A stretch of DNA of 64,000 nucleotides from Echinarachnius parma (GCA_037951105.1 JBAMJV010005506.1:186001-250000); one strand, 5' to 3'. Counted from the first letter of the stretch, positions 51,317 through 64,000 are shown. The notes: generated from the sequence alone by a model not told the origin. Program-made: numbers and translations.

Positions 51317-53369
51317 ACGTTTAATCAACCCATCATTTTGTTTGTTATCATTCCTTCTACAAGAAGCAAGGCATCTAGAAACTCTACGATAGATGACTAA
51401 TTAATAATTTCTTTCTTGTTGTCTTGGTTTTAAAGGTTTGTTGGATTATTAAGACATGTTCAAATAAGTTTTCGCGCCCCATCCTAGTATACCCCAAAAC
51501 ACCAGAAATGTATTTAAATCTTGAAACTATGATAATAAATTGTTTCAGCACCTGCTTGTCAGTCCCCCCCTATTCTTAACATTGTTATAAAAGAAAAAGA
51601 AGTTTTTTAATAATAAAAAGAAGTTTTTTAATAATGAAAAAACAAGTTTTTTAATAACAATAGCTAAAATGAGGGTTGTAGAATATTAAAGTAGAATGCC
51701 AAAGGGCAGAGCAAATCACCCTTTATTTTGTAATCCCTTTTTTGGTGGGTTGCACTGTCAGGCAAGTAAATTCAAAAGCAAAATCAAGTGGTCCCAAACA
51801 AAGAAAAACATAACAAAGTCTGCTATATTTAGTTTCCCATTCGGTCAAATAACATTTGGCATCGGTGAAACTTTGATGACCTACATGTATGGCTCATTTA
51901 TAGTTGCCCTGGGCCATTGGGTTAATTATAATTTTGAGCCCCTTTGCAATTAGGGCAGTGATTATATCAACAATATTTGTACATAATACTTCATTATCAA
52001 GATCAATGCATATTTGGACGTGTCTTTTCCAACATAACAAGGACAATACATACGATGTACGTGTATGTCATGCTTCTTGTGCACTGGATTGATCATGGTT
52101 TATGAGGTCGGATGGGTTAATTAAGATAAGATCTAGAGAGAGAGGGAGGTTAAATCGTGAGGTCATACCGTTTCGCCCCCAAGTAATCCACTGCCACATG
52201 TCTGCATGGCATTGTGACAAGTGTTATATAACATTTTATTGGCAAATTATAGTAATTAAAATGAACAGCTTAAATTAAAACAATGCACATTATCTTGAAA
52301 ACAAAATTATCAATTCTTTCCTCTTTTCTTTTGTGTCACAATTTACTTCGGCATTATGACAAGTGTTATATAACATTTTTTTGGCAAGTTATAGAAATGA
52401 ATAGCTTAATTTAAATTAATGTATCTTGAATACATAATCATAATCTTATAATAATAAGGTTTGATTTAAAAAGTGCCTAATATAATACAATATCATCTGT
52501 AAGCACTTTACACTTTATAGATTATCACCCAACTTTCCCCCTTTATTTCTTGGTGTCAGTTTTCTTTGGCACTGTCGTGAGTGTTATATTGGAAAATTAT
52601 TAAACTCTAATTGAAATATCTCAGACATTTCTTACATGTCAGAAATCATTTGTGAATATGGCCTCCAAGGTAGAAAACATTTGACAATAAACAGGTCTCC
52701 ACTGTGATTCTGCAGATTAGTGATTAGTATCAAAATATATTTTGAATTTAAAGCAGCTTAAACTAAAATTAGAATAGGTTTATTGTGCTAGAAATAAATG
52801 TTATGACCACAGAAAAGTGATAATTGATATACATGTACAGTTAACAAACTGTACATTAAGATTGCCAAAATAAAATCTAATGGCCGCAGAAAAAATTATA
52901 ATGGATATACAATGTACAGATAATGGAATTTATCATAATGTGAGTAAATATATATAAAAGAAATTGAGAGCAATTGTTAGCATAACAAAAATATGCATAT
53001 TGATGTTTATGTGAAGATACATTTTGAAAGTTAGACACCATTCAAGATATCATTGTTGTTAATATTTCTATTGAATAAGAACGTTCTGTAAATTGCATGC
53101 ACTGGTGCTTGAAAGTACAACGAACAAGATCATCCCATAATACACATGCTTTGTTAAAATGGTCTACCCCATTGCATACATGTACATTTACAGACACCTT
53201 TGAAGTCATCATATTTTTTCAGTAATCACATCATAAATATCAAACGATTTCTCCTGTTTATATAACCATTACAAAGTTCTAGCATGATTTTCCAAATCAT
53301 TTCAAAGTACAATAGATTACCGAAGTAATGATGTCCCATCCTTTTAATATCATAACATACAGTCATGAT
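51317..53369. other. gene-free AT-rich stretch with tandem duplications
   Basis: No exon seen. Three copies of a 25-bp AAGTTTTTTAATAA unit lie at 51594-51660. A degenerate repeat of 150-200 bp (GACAAGTGTTATATAACATT ... GGCAA.TTATAG) occurs near 52215, 52358 and, weaker, 52575. Confidence 0.5.
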
Positions 53370-56300
53370 CGCGTTATTCTTTCCATACGCGTAAAAACGC
53401 GTATAACGCACGGGAAAAATAACGCGTATATACGCGTCTTGCGGGAGCGCATTGCAAGGCGCATTTTATTTCATAGCGCCATCTACGGCGACCTATTTTT
53501 AAGGCGCCTCTGCAGTGCACTGCGTGTGCATGCGCCAATGGTATGATGCGTTCCAAAAGCTGGAAATGAGCGAATATGAAGTGGTAATTAAAAAAAGATG
53601 TTGCGTCTTAAACAAAAAAATGTTCTTATCGATTTCACTTCATTACAGAACTTATTTTTGTATTATTTTTTCGTCCGCTAGAATTGATAGAACTAGCACA
53701 ATTACGATAATAGTATTACCAACAAATTTTCCTGCCCATTTCACTTGATTACGGAGCAGTAGTTTCAATTCATTTTTCGTCCGCTAGAACTGATCAAATC
53801 AGCGAAATCACAATGATTGTTTGATAGACAAGTTTTCTTCCGGTTTTCACTTGAAAATGGAACTAATTTCTATTTATTTTCGTCTACTAGACTTTTCAGA
53901 TAAACGTAACTACGATACTTGTGTTTATTGTATGATTTTCTTACCGACTTTACTTCATAACGGAACTCATTCCGATTTGTTTTTCGTCTTCTAGACAAAT
54001 CAAATATGCTTAATACCTGCGATCAATGTTTTATTGTGAAATAATCTTACCGATTTCGCTTACTTTCAAAACTAAAATTTAAAAAAAAACGGGATCGCAT
54101 AGAAAGGCGCTTTTCTTTCTGACGACTTATTTGTTTTTCGCCCGCTAAACGATCGTTGTTTTATTGTTAAATGTTTTTATATATTTTGCTTATTAAAAAA
54201 ATAGTACCATCGTTGTTTTATTGTTAAATGTTTTTATATATTTTGCTTCCTTACGGAATTAACGCCGACTATTTTTAAATTCCTACCTCGAACAGGAAAA
54301 CGCGTATATACGGGAGCGCTTTGATAAGCGCTTATTATGACTACTTTATTTCTTTTCCGCCCGCTATACGGGAGCGCTTTGATAAGCGCTTTTTATTATG
54401 ACTACTTTATTTCTTTTTCCGCCCGCTAGACTTATTAAAAAAGTGTAATTACGATCATTGTTTGCTTGTGAAATTCTTACCGATGTTGCTCCCTTATACG
54501 GAACTAATTTCCATCATTTTTGAATGCGTACCTCGAACGTGGAAACGCGTATATATATGCCTTTATCCCGTTATACGCGTTTTTTCCCGTTAGAGGTACG
54601 CATTTAAACATGATAAAAAAAAAACGGAAGCGCATATAGACAGGCGCATTTCATCGTAACGACTTACTTGTAATTCCGTTCATTGTTTTATTGTTAAATG
54701 TTTTTTTATTCATTTCGCTTCCTGACGGAATTGATATCGATCATTCTTAAATGCGTACCTCGAACGGGAAAAACGCGCATATACAGTATGCGCGTATTTC
54801 CCGTTATACGCGTTTTTTCCCGTTAGAGGTACGTATTTAAACATGATTAACAAAAACGGGAGCGCATATAGATAGGCGCATTTCATTGTAACGACTTACT
54901 TGTGATTGCGTTAATTGTTTTATTGTTGAATGTTTTTATTAATTTCGCTTCCTGACTGAATTTATGTCGATCATTTTTAAATGCTACCTCGAACGGGATA
55001 AAACGCGTATACGTACGGGAGCGCTTCGAGAAGCGCTTTTCATTATGACGAGTCATTTGTTTTCGCTAGACTTTGCGTAATTAACATACTTTTTTATTAT
55101 TAATTGTTATACGCGTTTTATCCCGTTGGGAGGTACGCATTTAAAATGATCGACATTAATTCCGTCAGGAAGCGAAATTAATAAAAACATAAACAAAAAA
55201 ATAACGTAATTACAAGTACTGTAAGTCGTTACAATGAAATGCGCCTAACCATATGCGCTCCCAATTTTTAACGGGAAATAACGCGTATAACGGGAAAAAG
55301 GCGTGTATATACGCGTTTCCCCGTTCGAGGTACGCATTTAAAAATGATCGAAATTAGTTTCGTATAAGGAAGCAACATCGGTAAGAATTTTCACAACAAA
55401 ACAATGAACGTATTCTGGCTAATTAAAGAACAACTAATAATGAAAAATGCTAATTATGCTTAAGTCTAGCGGGCGAAAAAAAAATGAATAATCATAATGA
55501 AAAGCGCTTCTCGAAGCGCTCCCGTATACGCGTTTTATCCCATTCGAGGTACGCATTTAAAAATGATCGACATTAATTCCGTAAGAAGCAACATGAACAA
55601 AAACATTTAACAATATAACAATGATCGTAATTAAAAGTAAGTCGTTATGTAATGCGCCTAACTATATGCGCTCCCAATTTTTAACGGGAAAAAACGCGTA
55701 TAACGGGAAAAAGGCGTGTATATACGCGTTTCCCCGTTCGAGGTACGCATTTAAAAATGAGCGAAATTAGTTCCGTATAAGGAAGCAACATCGGTAAGAA
55801 TTTTCACAACAAAACAATGAACGTATTCTGGCTAATTAAAGAACAACTAATAATGAAAAAATGCTAATTACGCTTAAGTCTAGCGGGCGAAAAAGCAACA
55901 TGAACAAAAACATTTAACAATATAACAATGATCGTAATTAAAAGTAAGTCGTTGTTATGTAATGCGCCTAACTATATGCGCTCCCAATTTTTAACGGGAA
56001 AAAACGCGTATAACGGGAAAAAGGCGTGTATATACGCGTTTCCCCGTTCGAGGTACGCATTTAAAAATGAGCGAAATTAGTTCCGTATAAGGAAGCAACA
56101 TCGGTAAGAATTTTCACAACAAAACAATGAACGTATTCTGGCTAATTAAAGAACAACTAATAATGAAAAAATGCTAATTACGCTTAAGTCTAGCGGGCGA
56201 AAAAGCAACATGAACAAAAACATTTAACAATATAACAATGATCGTAATTAAAAGTAAGTCGTTGTTATGTAATGCGCCTAACTATATGCGCTCCCAATTT

Positions 56301-57598
56301 TTAACGGGAAAAAACGCGTATAACGGGAAAAAGGCGTGTATATACGCGTTTCCCCGTTCGAGGTACGCATTTAAAAATGAGCGAAATTAGTTCCGTATAA
56401 GGAAGCAACATCGGTAAGAATTTTCACAACAAAACAATGAACGTATTCTGGCTAATTAAAGAACAACTAATAATGAAAAAATGCTAATTACGCTTAAGTC
56501 TAGCGGGCGAAAAAGCAACGAACAAAAACATTTAACAATATAACAATGATCGTAATTAAAAGTAAGTCGTTGGTATGTAATGCGCCTAACTATATGCGCT
56601 CCCAATTTTTAACGGGAAAAAAACGCGTATAACGGGAAAAAGGCGTGTATATACGCGTTTCCCCGTTCGAGGTACGCATTTAAAAAGTAGCGAAATTAGT
56701 TCCGTATGAGGAAGCAACATCGGTAAGAATTTTCACAACAAAACAATGAACGTATTCTGGCTAATTAAAGAACAACTAATAATGAAAAAATGCTAATTAC
56801 GCTTAAGTCTAGCGGGCGAAAAAGCAACATGAACAAAAACATTTAACAATATAACAATGATCGTAATTAAAAGTAAGTCGTTGTTATGTAATGCGCCTAA
56901 CTTTATGCGCTCCCAATTTTTAACGGGAAAAAACGCGTATAACGGGAAAAAGGCGTGTATATACGCGTTTCCCCGTTCGAGGTATGCATTTAAAAATGAG
57001 CGAAATTAGTTCCGTATAAGGAAGCAACATCGGTAAGAATTTTCACAACAAAACAATGAACGTATTCGGCTAATTAAAGAACAACTAATAATGAAAAAAT
57101 GCTAATTACGCTTAAGTCTAGCGGGCGAAAAAAAAATGACTAGTCATAATGAAAAGCGCTTCTCGAAGCGCTCCCGTATACGCGTTTTATCCCATTCGAG
57201 GTACGCATTTAAAAATGATCGACATTAATTCCGTAAGAAGCAACATGAACAAAAACATTTAACAATATAACAATGATCGTAATTAAAAGTAAGTCGTTTT
57301 ATGTAATGCGCCTAACTATATGCGCTCCCAATTTTTAACGGGAAAAAACGCGTATAACGGGAAAAAGGCGTGTATATACGCGTTTCCCCGTTCGAGGTAC
57401 GCATTTAAAAATGAGCGAAATTAGTTCCGTATAAGGAAGCAACATCGGTAAGAATTTTCACAACAAAACAATGAACGTATTCTGGCTAATTAAAAAACAA
57501 ATAATAATGAAAAAATGCTAATTACGCTTAAGTCTAGCGGGCGAAAACAAAATGACTAGTCATAATGAAAAGCGCTTCTCGAAGCGCTCCCGTATACG
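53370..57598. repeat. inverted complex satellite domain, ACGCGTATA-rich
   Basis: The right half (about 55120-57598) consists of 310-bp units with near identity, plus 415-bp variants at both ends. Key blocks: GGCGTGTATATACGCGTTTC, CGAGGTACGCATTTAAAAAT, CTTAAGTCTAGCGGGCGAAA and AAAGCGCTTCTCGAAGCGCT. The left half (53370-55100) has the same blocks in reverse complement (CCCGTTAGAGGTACGCATTT, GGGAGCGCTTCGAGAAGCGC) but much more diverged. Non-coding. It ends abruptly in a C run at 57599-57619. Confidence 0.88.
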
Positions 57599-57619
57599 CC
57601 CCCCCCCCCCCCCCCCCCC

Positions 57620-59049
57620 GCCTACATACCAGACTCATTTTGCTGACGCAGACGTTCGGACCGCATCATTGCCTTGCATGTTTTTCATTTGTTTGTTTAT
57701 TTTTTTCGTTTTGTCTTGGTACGTTTTTATTTGTTTACGTTGTTGCATGATTCACGGAACTTTATTTTTAACAGGTGACATAAACAAACATCTTTTGTTT
57801 TAATTTGCTTTACATTTAAATAACCCTTACCCCGTTTCATGAAACATTCTATGTGAGTTACTTTCATATCAATAGTAACTACCAGGAAATTCTCGAATTT
57901 GATTCGATGAAACCAGTACTGTCATGGTAGTTACTAGCAGAGATATTATTATATTCCTGTTTTATGGACTACCGTATTTTTTTCTATAAACTAATTTCTT
58001 ATTTGCTACTTTTTGTGAAATTGAGGGTCAATTCATATATTCAGTCTTATAATTTTCAGTTGTGTTTATATTAATTTCGTCTTTGATTCCGTTTTTGATA
58101 CCGTTGATTTACCATTGGGGCCATGATATGTTCATTTGTGTAACAGTAAAGGCCCACTGGACACAACAGTGGTGTCATTGTTGTCTGGTAATGCATATTC
58201 TGAGTCATGGAAGAGGTCATCGTTATATTTCATGAGCAGCGCAAATATTCATTACCGGACATGGTTGTGGCTGTATTAGTCTCAATAAGCACAACTAGGT
58301 ACATTACTGATGCAAGCCAAACGACACAAATTCCTATGTTTTATGATCGTTCTTACTAATCAACACGTTACTACTTAAACTAACATCTTTCGAATTTTGG
58401 TGCGTTGTTACTTTATACAACCATGCCCATGTTTGAGCTGAGCTGTCGTTCGACATGTCATTCACACGTACATGTAAGTTTTTTTGAATTTATATATCGG
58501 TTTTGCATGTATTCGTTAACTTTCTTACTCGTTAATCGAATTTTCATTTGACTATACTGTCTGTTGGTACTGCATTATTCCTTTATTTTTGTTTCGTTTA
58601 GAATTGACATTGTTATTGTTAACATTTCCGTTCTTGTTATAGATTGTTCGAATCACATCTCCCATGACTAATTAGTGTTAATCTAGATCATTTATTCATG
58701 AAAATTGTTCGACATACTTGCTATTTGTGTTGATAGATTCTCTTTTGACAGAAGGAATGATCGATCATTTTACAATGTTGGTTTGAAATGTATATTTTCT
58801 GCTTGCTTTGCATATAATTGATATATGTTTATGGTTCAAATGATGGTACACGATTACTTACGAAACTTTATAAGGAATAATCTGGATATTGTTTCATTAC
58901 AAAATGTAGTGGCGTTATATTTTGAGACACCCCGTAATGTTTTGCGGCTGAGAATGCAAATTTATTTTACCTATTATCATTTTTTATGCAGAATTAACTC
59001 TAATTGCATGGAGGACGACTCTCATCGTTTCTTCTTTCGTATCTTCCAG
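57620..59049. other. gene-free AT-rich stretch
   Basis: No conserved coding content. A small imperfect palindrome is centred near 57900 (TAACTACCAGG / ATGGTAGTTACTA). Confidence 0.45.
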
Positions 59050-59318
59050 GCATCAGCGAAGTTCCACACCTTGTCATGGCGAACGGAGCGTGTAGATTGC
59101 TGACTGCTAAATCCACTACCGGATACAATCACTGACAATATATTTGCGTCCAAGGTGAAGACTTGAGCCCAGTCTCAGGATTTATCATCTCCTTCTGCAG
59201 CCAAATCTAGCCCGGGCAGCGCGGCCAAAACTTGCCGGGATGGTGCTGCGAAATCAACCCCTACTGGTGCCGAACAAGAAGCTCTACGTATACCCAGCCG
59301 ATCAACTGTCCACTGAAT
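59050..59318 (+). pseudogene. decayed cysteine-rich exon, family unknown
   Basis: An acceptor ATCTTCCAG at 59041-59049 is followed by protein-like sequence unlike its surroundings in composition: VPHLVMANGACRLLTAKST, then ICVQGEDLSPVSGF, PGWCCEINPYWCRTRSS and YTQPINCPLND. It is GC-rich compared with flanking DNA and the Cys/Trp content looks extracellular, but the frame is not continuous. It does not show CCP spacing. Not recognised. Confidence 0.4.
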
Positions 59319-60666
59319 GACGAATGAACTAAATTTGAACGAATTGGAATATGGATATAATTATCATGGTAAAACCATGATACTTTGGTTTTCCGGCTCA
59401 ATTTTGAGATTGTGCCAACCAAATTGACAATAGGAGTAAACGAATTCACGCGATTTGCGATCACCGTGTCGAAGCAGCATTCAAGTTCTTCAATATATCG
59501 TTTATATTGTTCAAAATCACATTTTCATCTATCATGATTATGGTAATTCAAAATTGTATGTAGTTGCTGCTGGCGCTTGTGCACATTCACGAATTTGAGT
59601 GCCCATTAAATAACTCTTGTGTCGATTCACAAAGGCGTATACTTGAGAAACATGCAAGAATTCGTGCGCATCTTTCTGGAATTTGAAAAAACGATACAAA
59701 CGATCACGCGCCAATGCGTGATTTTCAATGACTTTTAATAAATTCGGTTGATAAGAAAGTGTCAAATTGAGCTGGAAAATCAATATTATATTTATTTTTA
59801 ATTCAATCTAAAATTGATATACAACTAACGAATGGGCTTTTTGTGATAGTCAAATCTATTACCGAGATGAGCTCACAATGATTTTTGTATTAATAATATT
59901 TGCATACATTACAGAAGCGGTCTTTTAGTGTAGTTGCATCTTTTTGATGTGCACACGGAACACACGTCACGCTCGGCTTCCTATGTTGAATACGATTTTG
60001 GGGGTCAAACGCAACCTTCGTTTATATTTATTCAATAACCTAGTCTAAAGTGTAATGAATGTTATTTTGCTATTAGTTGTATTTTTATATTTCTAATTTA
60101 ATTGATCAATCAATAATATGTGCAGCATTTATGTTGTTTTATATCAAGATTAAACCTAATCATTTTTTTTAACTATAGAGAATAGTTGAATATGGATATA
60201 ATTATCATGGTAAAAATGATACGTTGGTATATAAACTGCAGTATCTTAATATTTTTTATATGATTTATTTTTAAAGTCACTATATTTTTAAAGTATTGAA
60301 CTAAATCACAGAAACAGTACTAGCTATTAGGTATATTTTAGAACAACCTGTAATCAGAGCAAGCACGATGGTAGCTGTGATGCAACACATTGTGGTCTAT
60401 ATTCGCCCAGACCACTGGAATGTGGCACACACAACATAACCCAGCAGGAGGTCAACCACTGACCTCCTGCATCGACCATAGCTGAGCAATGTCAGCTGTT
60501 CAGTAAATTACATCTTTACATGTATATACTGTATAATTGTCTGTAGGGAGAGATCCACTTTTGCACGCCAAAATTTAAAAGCGAGGCTATTGTCTTATAT
60601 GAAAGGAAATGTCATTTAATAATAAAATGACCACTTAAGATGTTACCTTATTTTATTCTTTGTTGA

Positions 60667-61033
60667 CAGTGTTTCTCAACCTTTTTTTAACCCTATGCCC
60701 ACTTTAGCTCTTTCGAATTTCATCGAGGCGCATCTTACAAAAACATATTAGGAAACAAATTACAGTAAACCAGATAATAGAAAACTGTGTGGTATAATGT
60801 CAGTTGCAATGCCAAAAAATTGTTTACATATCTTTAATGGGTCACTTGTGTTTGCTTGTGGGAAATAAGGTCAAATCGTGGTAACATGTAACATAATATG
60901 AAAATTTGAGCTATGGTCAATTAGAATGAGAGACGTCTCATTTTGGGGTTTTTTCGCGGCCCATTTTCGCGGCCCACCTGAAAGAGGTCCGCAGCCCACC
61001 AGTGGGCCGCGCACCGCTGGTTGAGAAACACTG
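60667..61033. mobile_element. hAT MITE, CAGTGTTTCTCAACC ends
   Basis: CAGTGTTTCTCAACCTTTTT at the left and GGTTGAGAAACACTG at the right, a terminus typical of hAT elements in many animals. GC-rich inner right arm with GCGGCCCA repeats. No transposase. Confidence 0.82.
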
Positions 61034-61759
61034 TATTAAAGCAAACATAATTGTTTTAGATGAAATTGCTAATAAGGATCTATTCTCTGTCCAAATAATG
61101 AGTATCTGTTTTGCATTGGACTTTCATATGTGCCGCTATAAAGAATTGATAAGTTTCTTTTTGAGCTCGATGTATTACAAATGGTTGGGTTTATGCATAT
61201 TTACGTTTTATGATCAGATTTCGATCGAATAAAGTACACACAAAAAAACTACCCCTCACGTAAAATGTGTATATGTTTATTAACCGAACACAAACGGTAA
61301 CTTCCCGGCCCATAATTTCATAACCGATTATTGTTTCAATACGTCATCTTGGCACAATATTGGCACAGTTGTTAGGTTAAATGTGCGAAAATCAGAGATT
61401 TTCATTACTTTCTGGTATAATGAGCACAAATTGACAAAATGGCCCAATTCAGAAGCCACAAGGTATTATACGTGCCTGTACATTGTTGTGAATCCGTATG
61501 TGGCGGAATACATTGATCATGGCTTATTGATATTTCATTCATTTTGATTTTGTGATGGCACATGTTTTATAATGCATTAGTTGCAATTGTAAAACAGTGT
61601 ATTTTTTAAAAATTTCCAACTATTCATAATTTGTAATGATAGTTTTTTGCGCTTTTGAAATATGACTATTTCTTCTGTAACGTGTGCTCACTAAACCATG
61701 GATTAATGGTTACCTCTTACGTTAACACATCGTTTTCCTAATGCTATGGTCACAACCCC

Positions 61760-62115
61760 TAAAAGTAGCCTGCTCGGCGGCCGGGCGGCGAGTTTTTTAG
61801 CCAAAATCGCTCGGTCACCCAGCGGCTGCCACCCAGGCACCGCTGGTTTTTAGGCATCGCTCGGTCGCCGCTGAAGTTTTAGCGCGGAGTTAAAATTTGG
61901 GCGGCGCCTGCTCACTTTTCACTCGCCGCCCATAATACTCTCGGTGGCCGAGCGGTCGCCGCCCGGGCACCGACCTAATCGAGCGGTCACCGTCGGGCGA
62001 TTTAAATAAAAAAATATGTCAAATAAGCCATCGGCTGACGAGCGGTCGCCGTCCGGTCACCGCTGGGAGATCAGTCGGTCACCGGGCGGCGACCGCTCGG
62101 CAGCCGATGACCCAT
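61760..62115. repeat. GC-rich palindromic region of CGGTCACCG/CGGTCGCCG words
   Basis: Sharp GC island in AT-rich DNA. 62025-62112 forms a hairpin: ATCGGCTGACGAGCGGTCGC ... pairs with GCGACCGCTCGGCAGCCGAT. The left part (61770-61985) repeats variants of CTCGGTCGCCGC on both strands. Confidence 0.75.
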
Positions 62116-62127
62116 TTGACCTATACA

Positions 62128-62668
62128 GGGTGGCCCCCCCCCCCCCCCCCCAAAAAAAAAAAAAAACGGAACGGGGCACCTCCCAAATAAAATAACACAC
62201 GTTTTATGTCCATCGGATAGAGTGTCTTTTCAAATGAACAACGATACCAAGAACAGTCAATTTGGTCATGTAGTTTTTGTTTTAGGACCCTGTGAGTGAC
62301 ACCATGTCAGGTTACTTTTTTTTGACATTTGTTATTAAGCCACCGCGTGATGAATTGCACGAACCGCCTCTCATATCGTTGAGCATCGCGCACTATTGTT
62401 AGTGTGCACTCAGCCGTGTGCCGAGAGAATGGGCCTGCTCGCTGAATGGTATTACGGGCAAGGCGTGCAGTTAAACTGGCATTGACTATGTCGAAATCGA
62501 CACCTGACATGGTCTCACTCACGGCGTCCTTTAACAAAAACTACCTGACCAAAATTATTGTTCTTGGTATTGTTTTTCATTGGAAAGGACACCCTATCTG
62601 ATGAACATAAACATTATGGTATCATATTTTGGGAAGTGCCCCGTTCCGTTCTTTTTTGGGCCACCCTG
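62128..62668. mobile_element. TA-flanked MITE, CAGGGTGGCC ends
   Basis: Left CAGGGTGGCC, a C run, then AACGGAACGGGGCAC; right GTGCCCCGTTCCGTTC and GGGCCACCCTG, with TA on both sides. A 76-codon minus-strand frame at 62537-62307 is inside but resembles no transposase I can name. Confidence 0.75.
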
Positions 62669-62717
62669 TATTTTACCTAAATCGAGCATTGTTTGGAAAA
62701 TAGGCGCTCCACAAAAA

Positions 62718-62785
62718 AGTGTGTGTATGTGTGCGCGCCTGTCTTTGTGTGTGTGAGTGTGTGCGTGTGTGCGTGTGTGTGTCTG
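62718..62785 (+). repeat. (TG)n microsatellite
   Basis: Imperfect TG/GTGTGCG repeat. A CA-rich partner lies at 62870-62905. Confidence 0.85.
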
Positions 62786-63049
62786 TGTGACTTTCAGATG
62801 CAAAGGTATCTAGAAAATGTGTTAAACATGCATACTTGTTTTGTAAGTTGATTCATATTCTGTTCGCATACACACACGAACACACACACATACACACTCA
62901 CACATCCATAATGCGAGTCTATGTTTAATCATATGTTTACTCTTTCATGTACCAACGCAATATATGTGCTTTAAAAATTAATGTAAAAACGGCCCAAGTC
63001 CTTAATTCTAAAAACAAGTTTGGGCTAAAAAAGTGTCCTATCTACGTCA

Positions 63050-63430
63050 CTAAAATATGACACCGTACTTAAGTGATAGGTGAGTTTTGTTGCAATGATT
63101 TATTGTTCGATAATGAAAAACTAAGTGAAAATTTTGTTAATAACACAATATTTTAATGACCGAATAAACTTCATTTTATCAAACTTTTATCAGAAACAAC
63201 TGAAATATCCATAATCATAATCATTTGCAGTACATGTGGATTATGTTTAAAAAACTTATTAATGTAATTTTGAACCAGCCTTTAACAAAAATGCTTCCTC
63301 TTCTTCAAAAAGTAACAAAATGGGTATTTAAAGGTATAGTCGAGTTTTTGGTAAAGAGAGTAAACTTTTTGTAAAAATGAATTATGGTAACCAAAGCCTG
63401 CACCACTTAAATACAAATGAACAGTGAAAC
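63050..63430. mobile_element. MITE fragments, AAAGGGATAGTT family
   Basis: The 63060-63330 part has family blocks (GATAATGAAAAACTAAGTG, AACTGAAATATCCATAA, GAACCAGCC). At 63329 a new left end TTTAAAGGTATAGTCGAGTT starts. Probably two overlapping or nested copies. Confidence 0.5.
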
Positions 63431-64000
63431 TATACTTATCCTTAAAAGGAATTTAAATTCACAAACGACTGAGTAAAGAGCCTGTAAACATTCAAACAGA
63501 AGTGTTAATGATAAAGATGGCGCTCTGTTTTAACGCGTTAATAAACTGAATAAGTTAAGTATTTAACTCGAAAATACGCGTTTAACGAGATTGTACGCTC
63601 GGAGAGCCGGGTAGGAGTATATAATATGGAGAGATGGCCTTGCTGTTAACAGGTAAGCGTACCCGTACATGTCATGGAAATGTGACGACACTGCAACATA
63701 CATGTATGATACCCAAATAGATTTATTTAATAAGATTATGTACATGTATGTTTACAGGCTGTTCATAGTTATATGTATTGCACTGAATGATAGAGGAAAA
63801 ATGATTAACTGTTAATCCCGGTCTGTACCACTGACCTCCACTCGGTGGTCTGTACGAACGCCCGGCCCAGAATCCACCACTTCTCAATTGCTCCATTGCT
63901 GCCCATCGTCGCTCCTTACACCGGTTACGACCATCTGTCAGGCTACATGACGAAATTTAGCCCGAGTAATGTTCTCGTGTGCTCTTTTCGTGAGCCTCTG
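63431..64000. other. right edge, no confirmed gene
   Basis: A plus-strand frame is open from about 63803 to the window end with locally higher GC (LPIVAPYTGYDHLSGYMT). The opposite strand is also partly open. Neither could be assigned, and an exon running past the edge is possible. Confidence 0.25.

Noticed and set aside
55120-57590. CRISPR-like regular repeats
   Set aside because: Units are 310-415 bp and contiguous without unique spacers, in a eukaryotic intron-rich context; this is a satellite.
62307-62537. 76-codon minus-strand frame as a transposase
   Set aside because: No catalytic or helix-turn-helix motif recognised; it lies inside a 540-bp MITE too small for a full transposase.
63803-64000. 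Plus-strand frame open to the window end
   Set aside because: No recognisable domain and no clear acceptor; the opposite strand is partly open too. Kept only as a note at the window edge.

Overview
The window is eukaryotic nuclear DNA: AT-rich, with long introns, GT-AG and GC-AG splice junctions, microsatellites and many short inverted-repeat transposons. Sushi/CCP genes plus a kinesin-3 gene beside tRNA-derived SINEs and hAT/mariner-like MITEs fit a marine invertebrate, perhaps a deuterostome such as an echinoderm or hemichordate. The species is not identifiable from sequence alone. LAYOUT. (1) 783-4049 (+) holds the last four exons of a CCP gene whose 5' part lies outside the window. (2) 7363-24179 (+) holds a complete-looking paralogue: signal-peptide exon, six CCP exons and a tiny last exon. 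Every junction is phase 1, giving a model of about 416 residues. The last three CCP modules (called A, B, C here) and the last exon are duplicated between the two loci, and both proteins end in the same LKTEL tail, an ER-retention-like signal. Decayed extra copies of modules A, B and CCP3 lie between the live exons. (3) The 8.7-kb second intron of that gene contains a minus-strand LINE (about 8887-10990 and 15325-15700). It is split by a 4.3-kb element (10991-15324) whose ends are packed with TTGGGTAA/TTACCCAA motifs, and that element carries a further MITE. The third intron carries two G/C-rich minisatellites in opposite orientation and a 0.7-kb ACT array. (4) 24180-34667 has no gene. It contains MITEs, a near-perfect 173-bp hairpin and a long AT-rich stretch that is probably partly the 3'UTR of the next gene. 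(5) 34668-49150 (-) is the C-terminal part of a KIF1/UNC-104 kinesin. Seven exons join in frame and encode the pre-PH region, the PH domain and an Ala/Gln-rich tail; the motor domain would lie to the right of the window. Two of its exons have partial tandem copies in the neighbouring introns. (6) 49151-64000 has no convincing gene. It holds a TTAGGG-like degenerate repeat inside an inverted-repeat element, a 4.2-kb inverted satellite domain (53370-57598) with 310/415-bp units, one decayed cysteine-rich exon and several MITEs. HOW THE PARTS RELATE. The CCP and kinesin genes converge tail to tail, with about 10.5 kb between their stop codons, and no functional link between them is visible. The recurring process here is local tandem duplication of exons followed by decay, together with heavy transposon nesting in introns.
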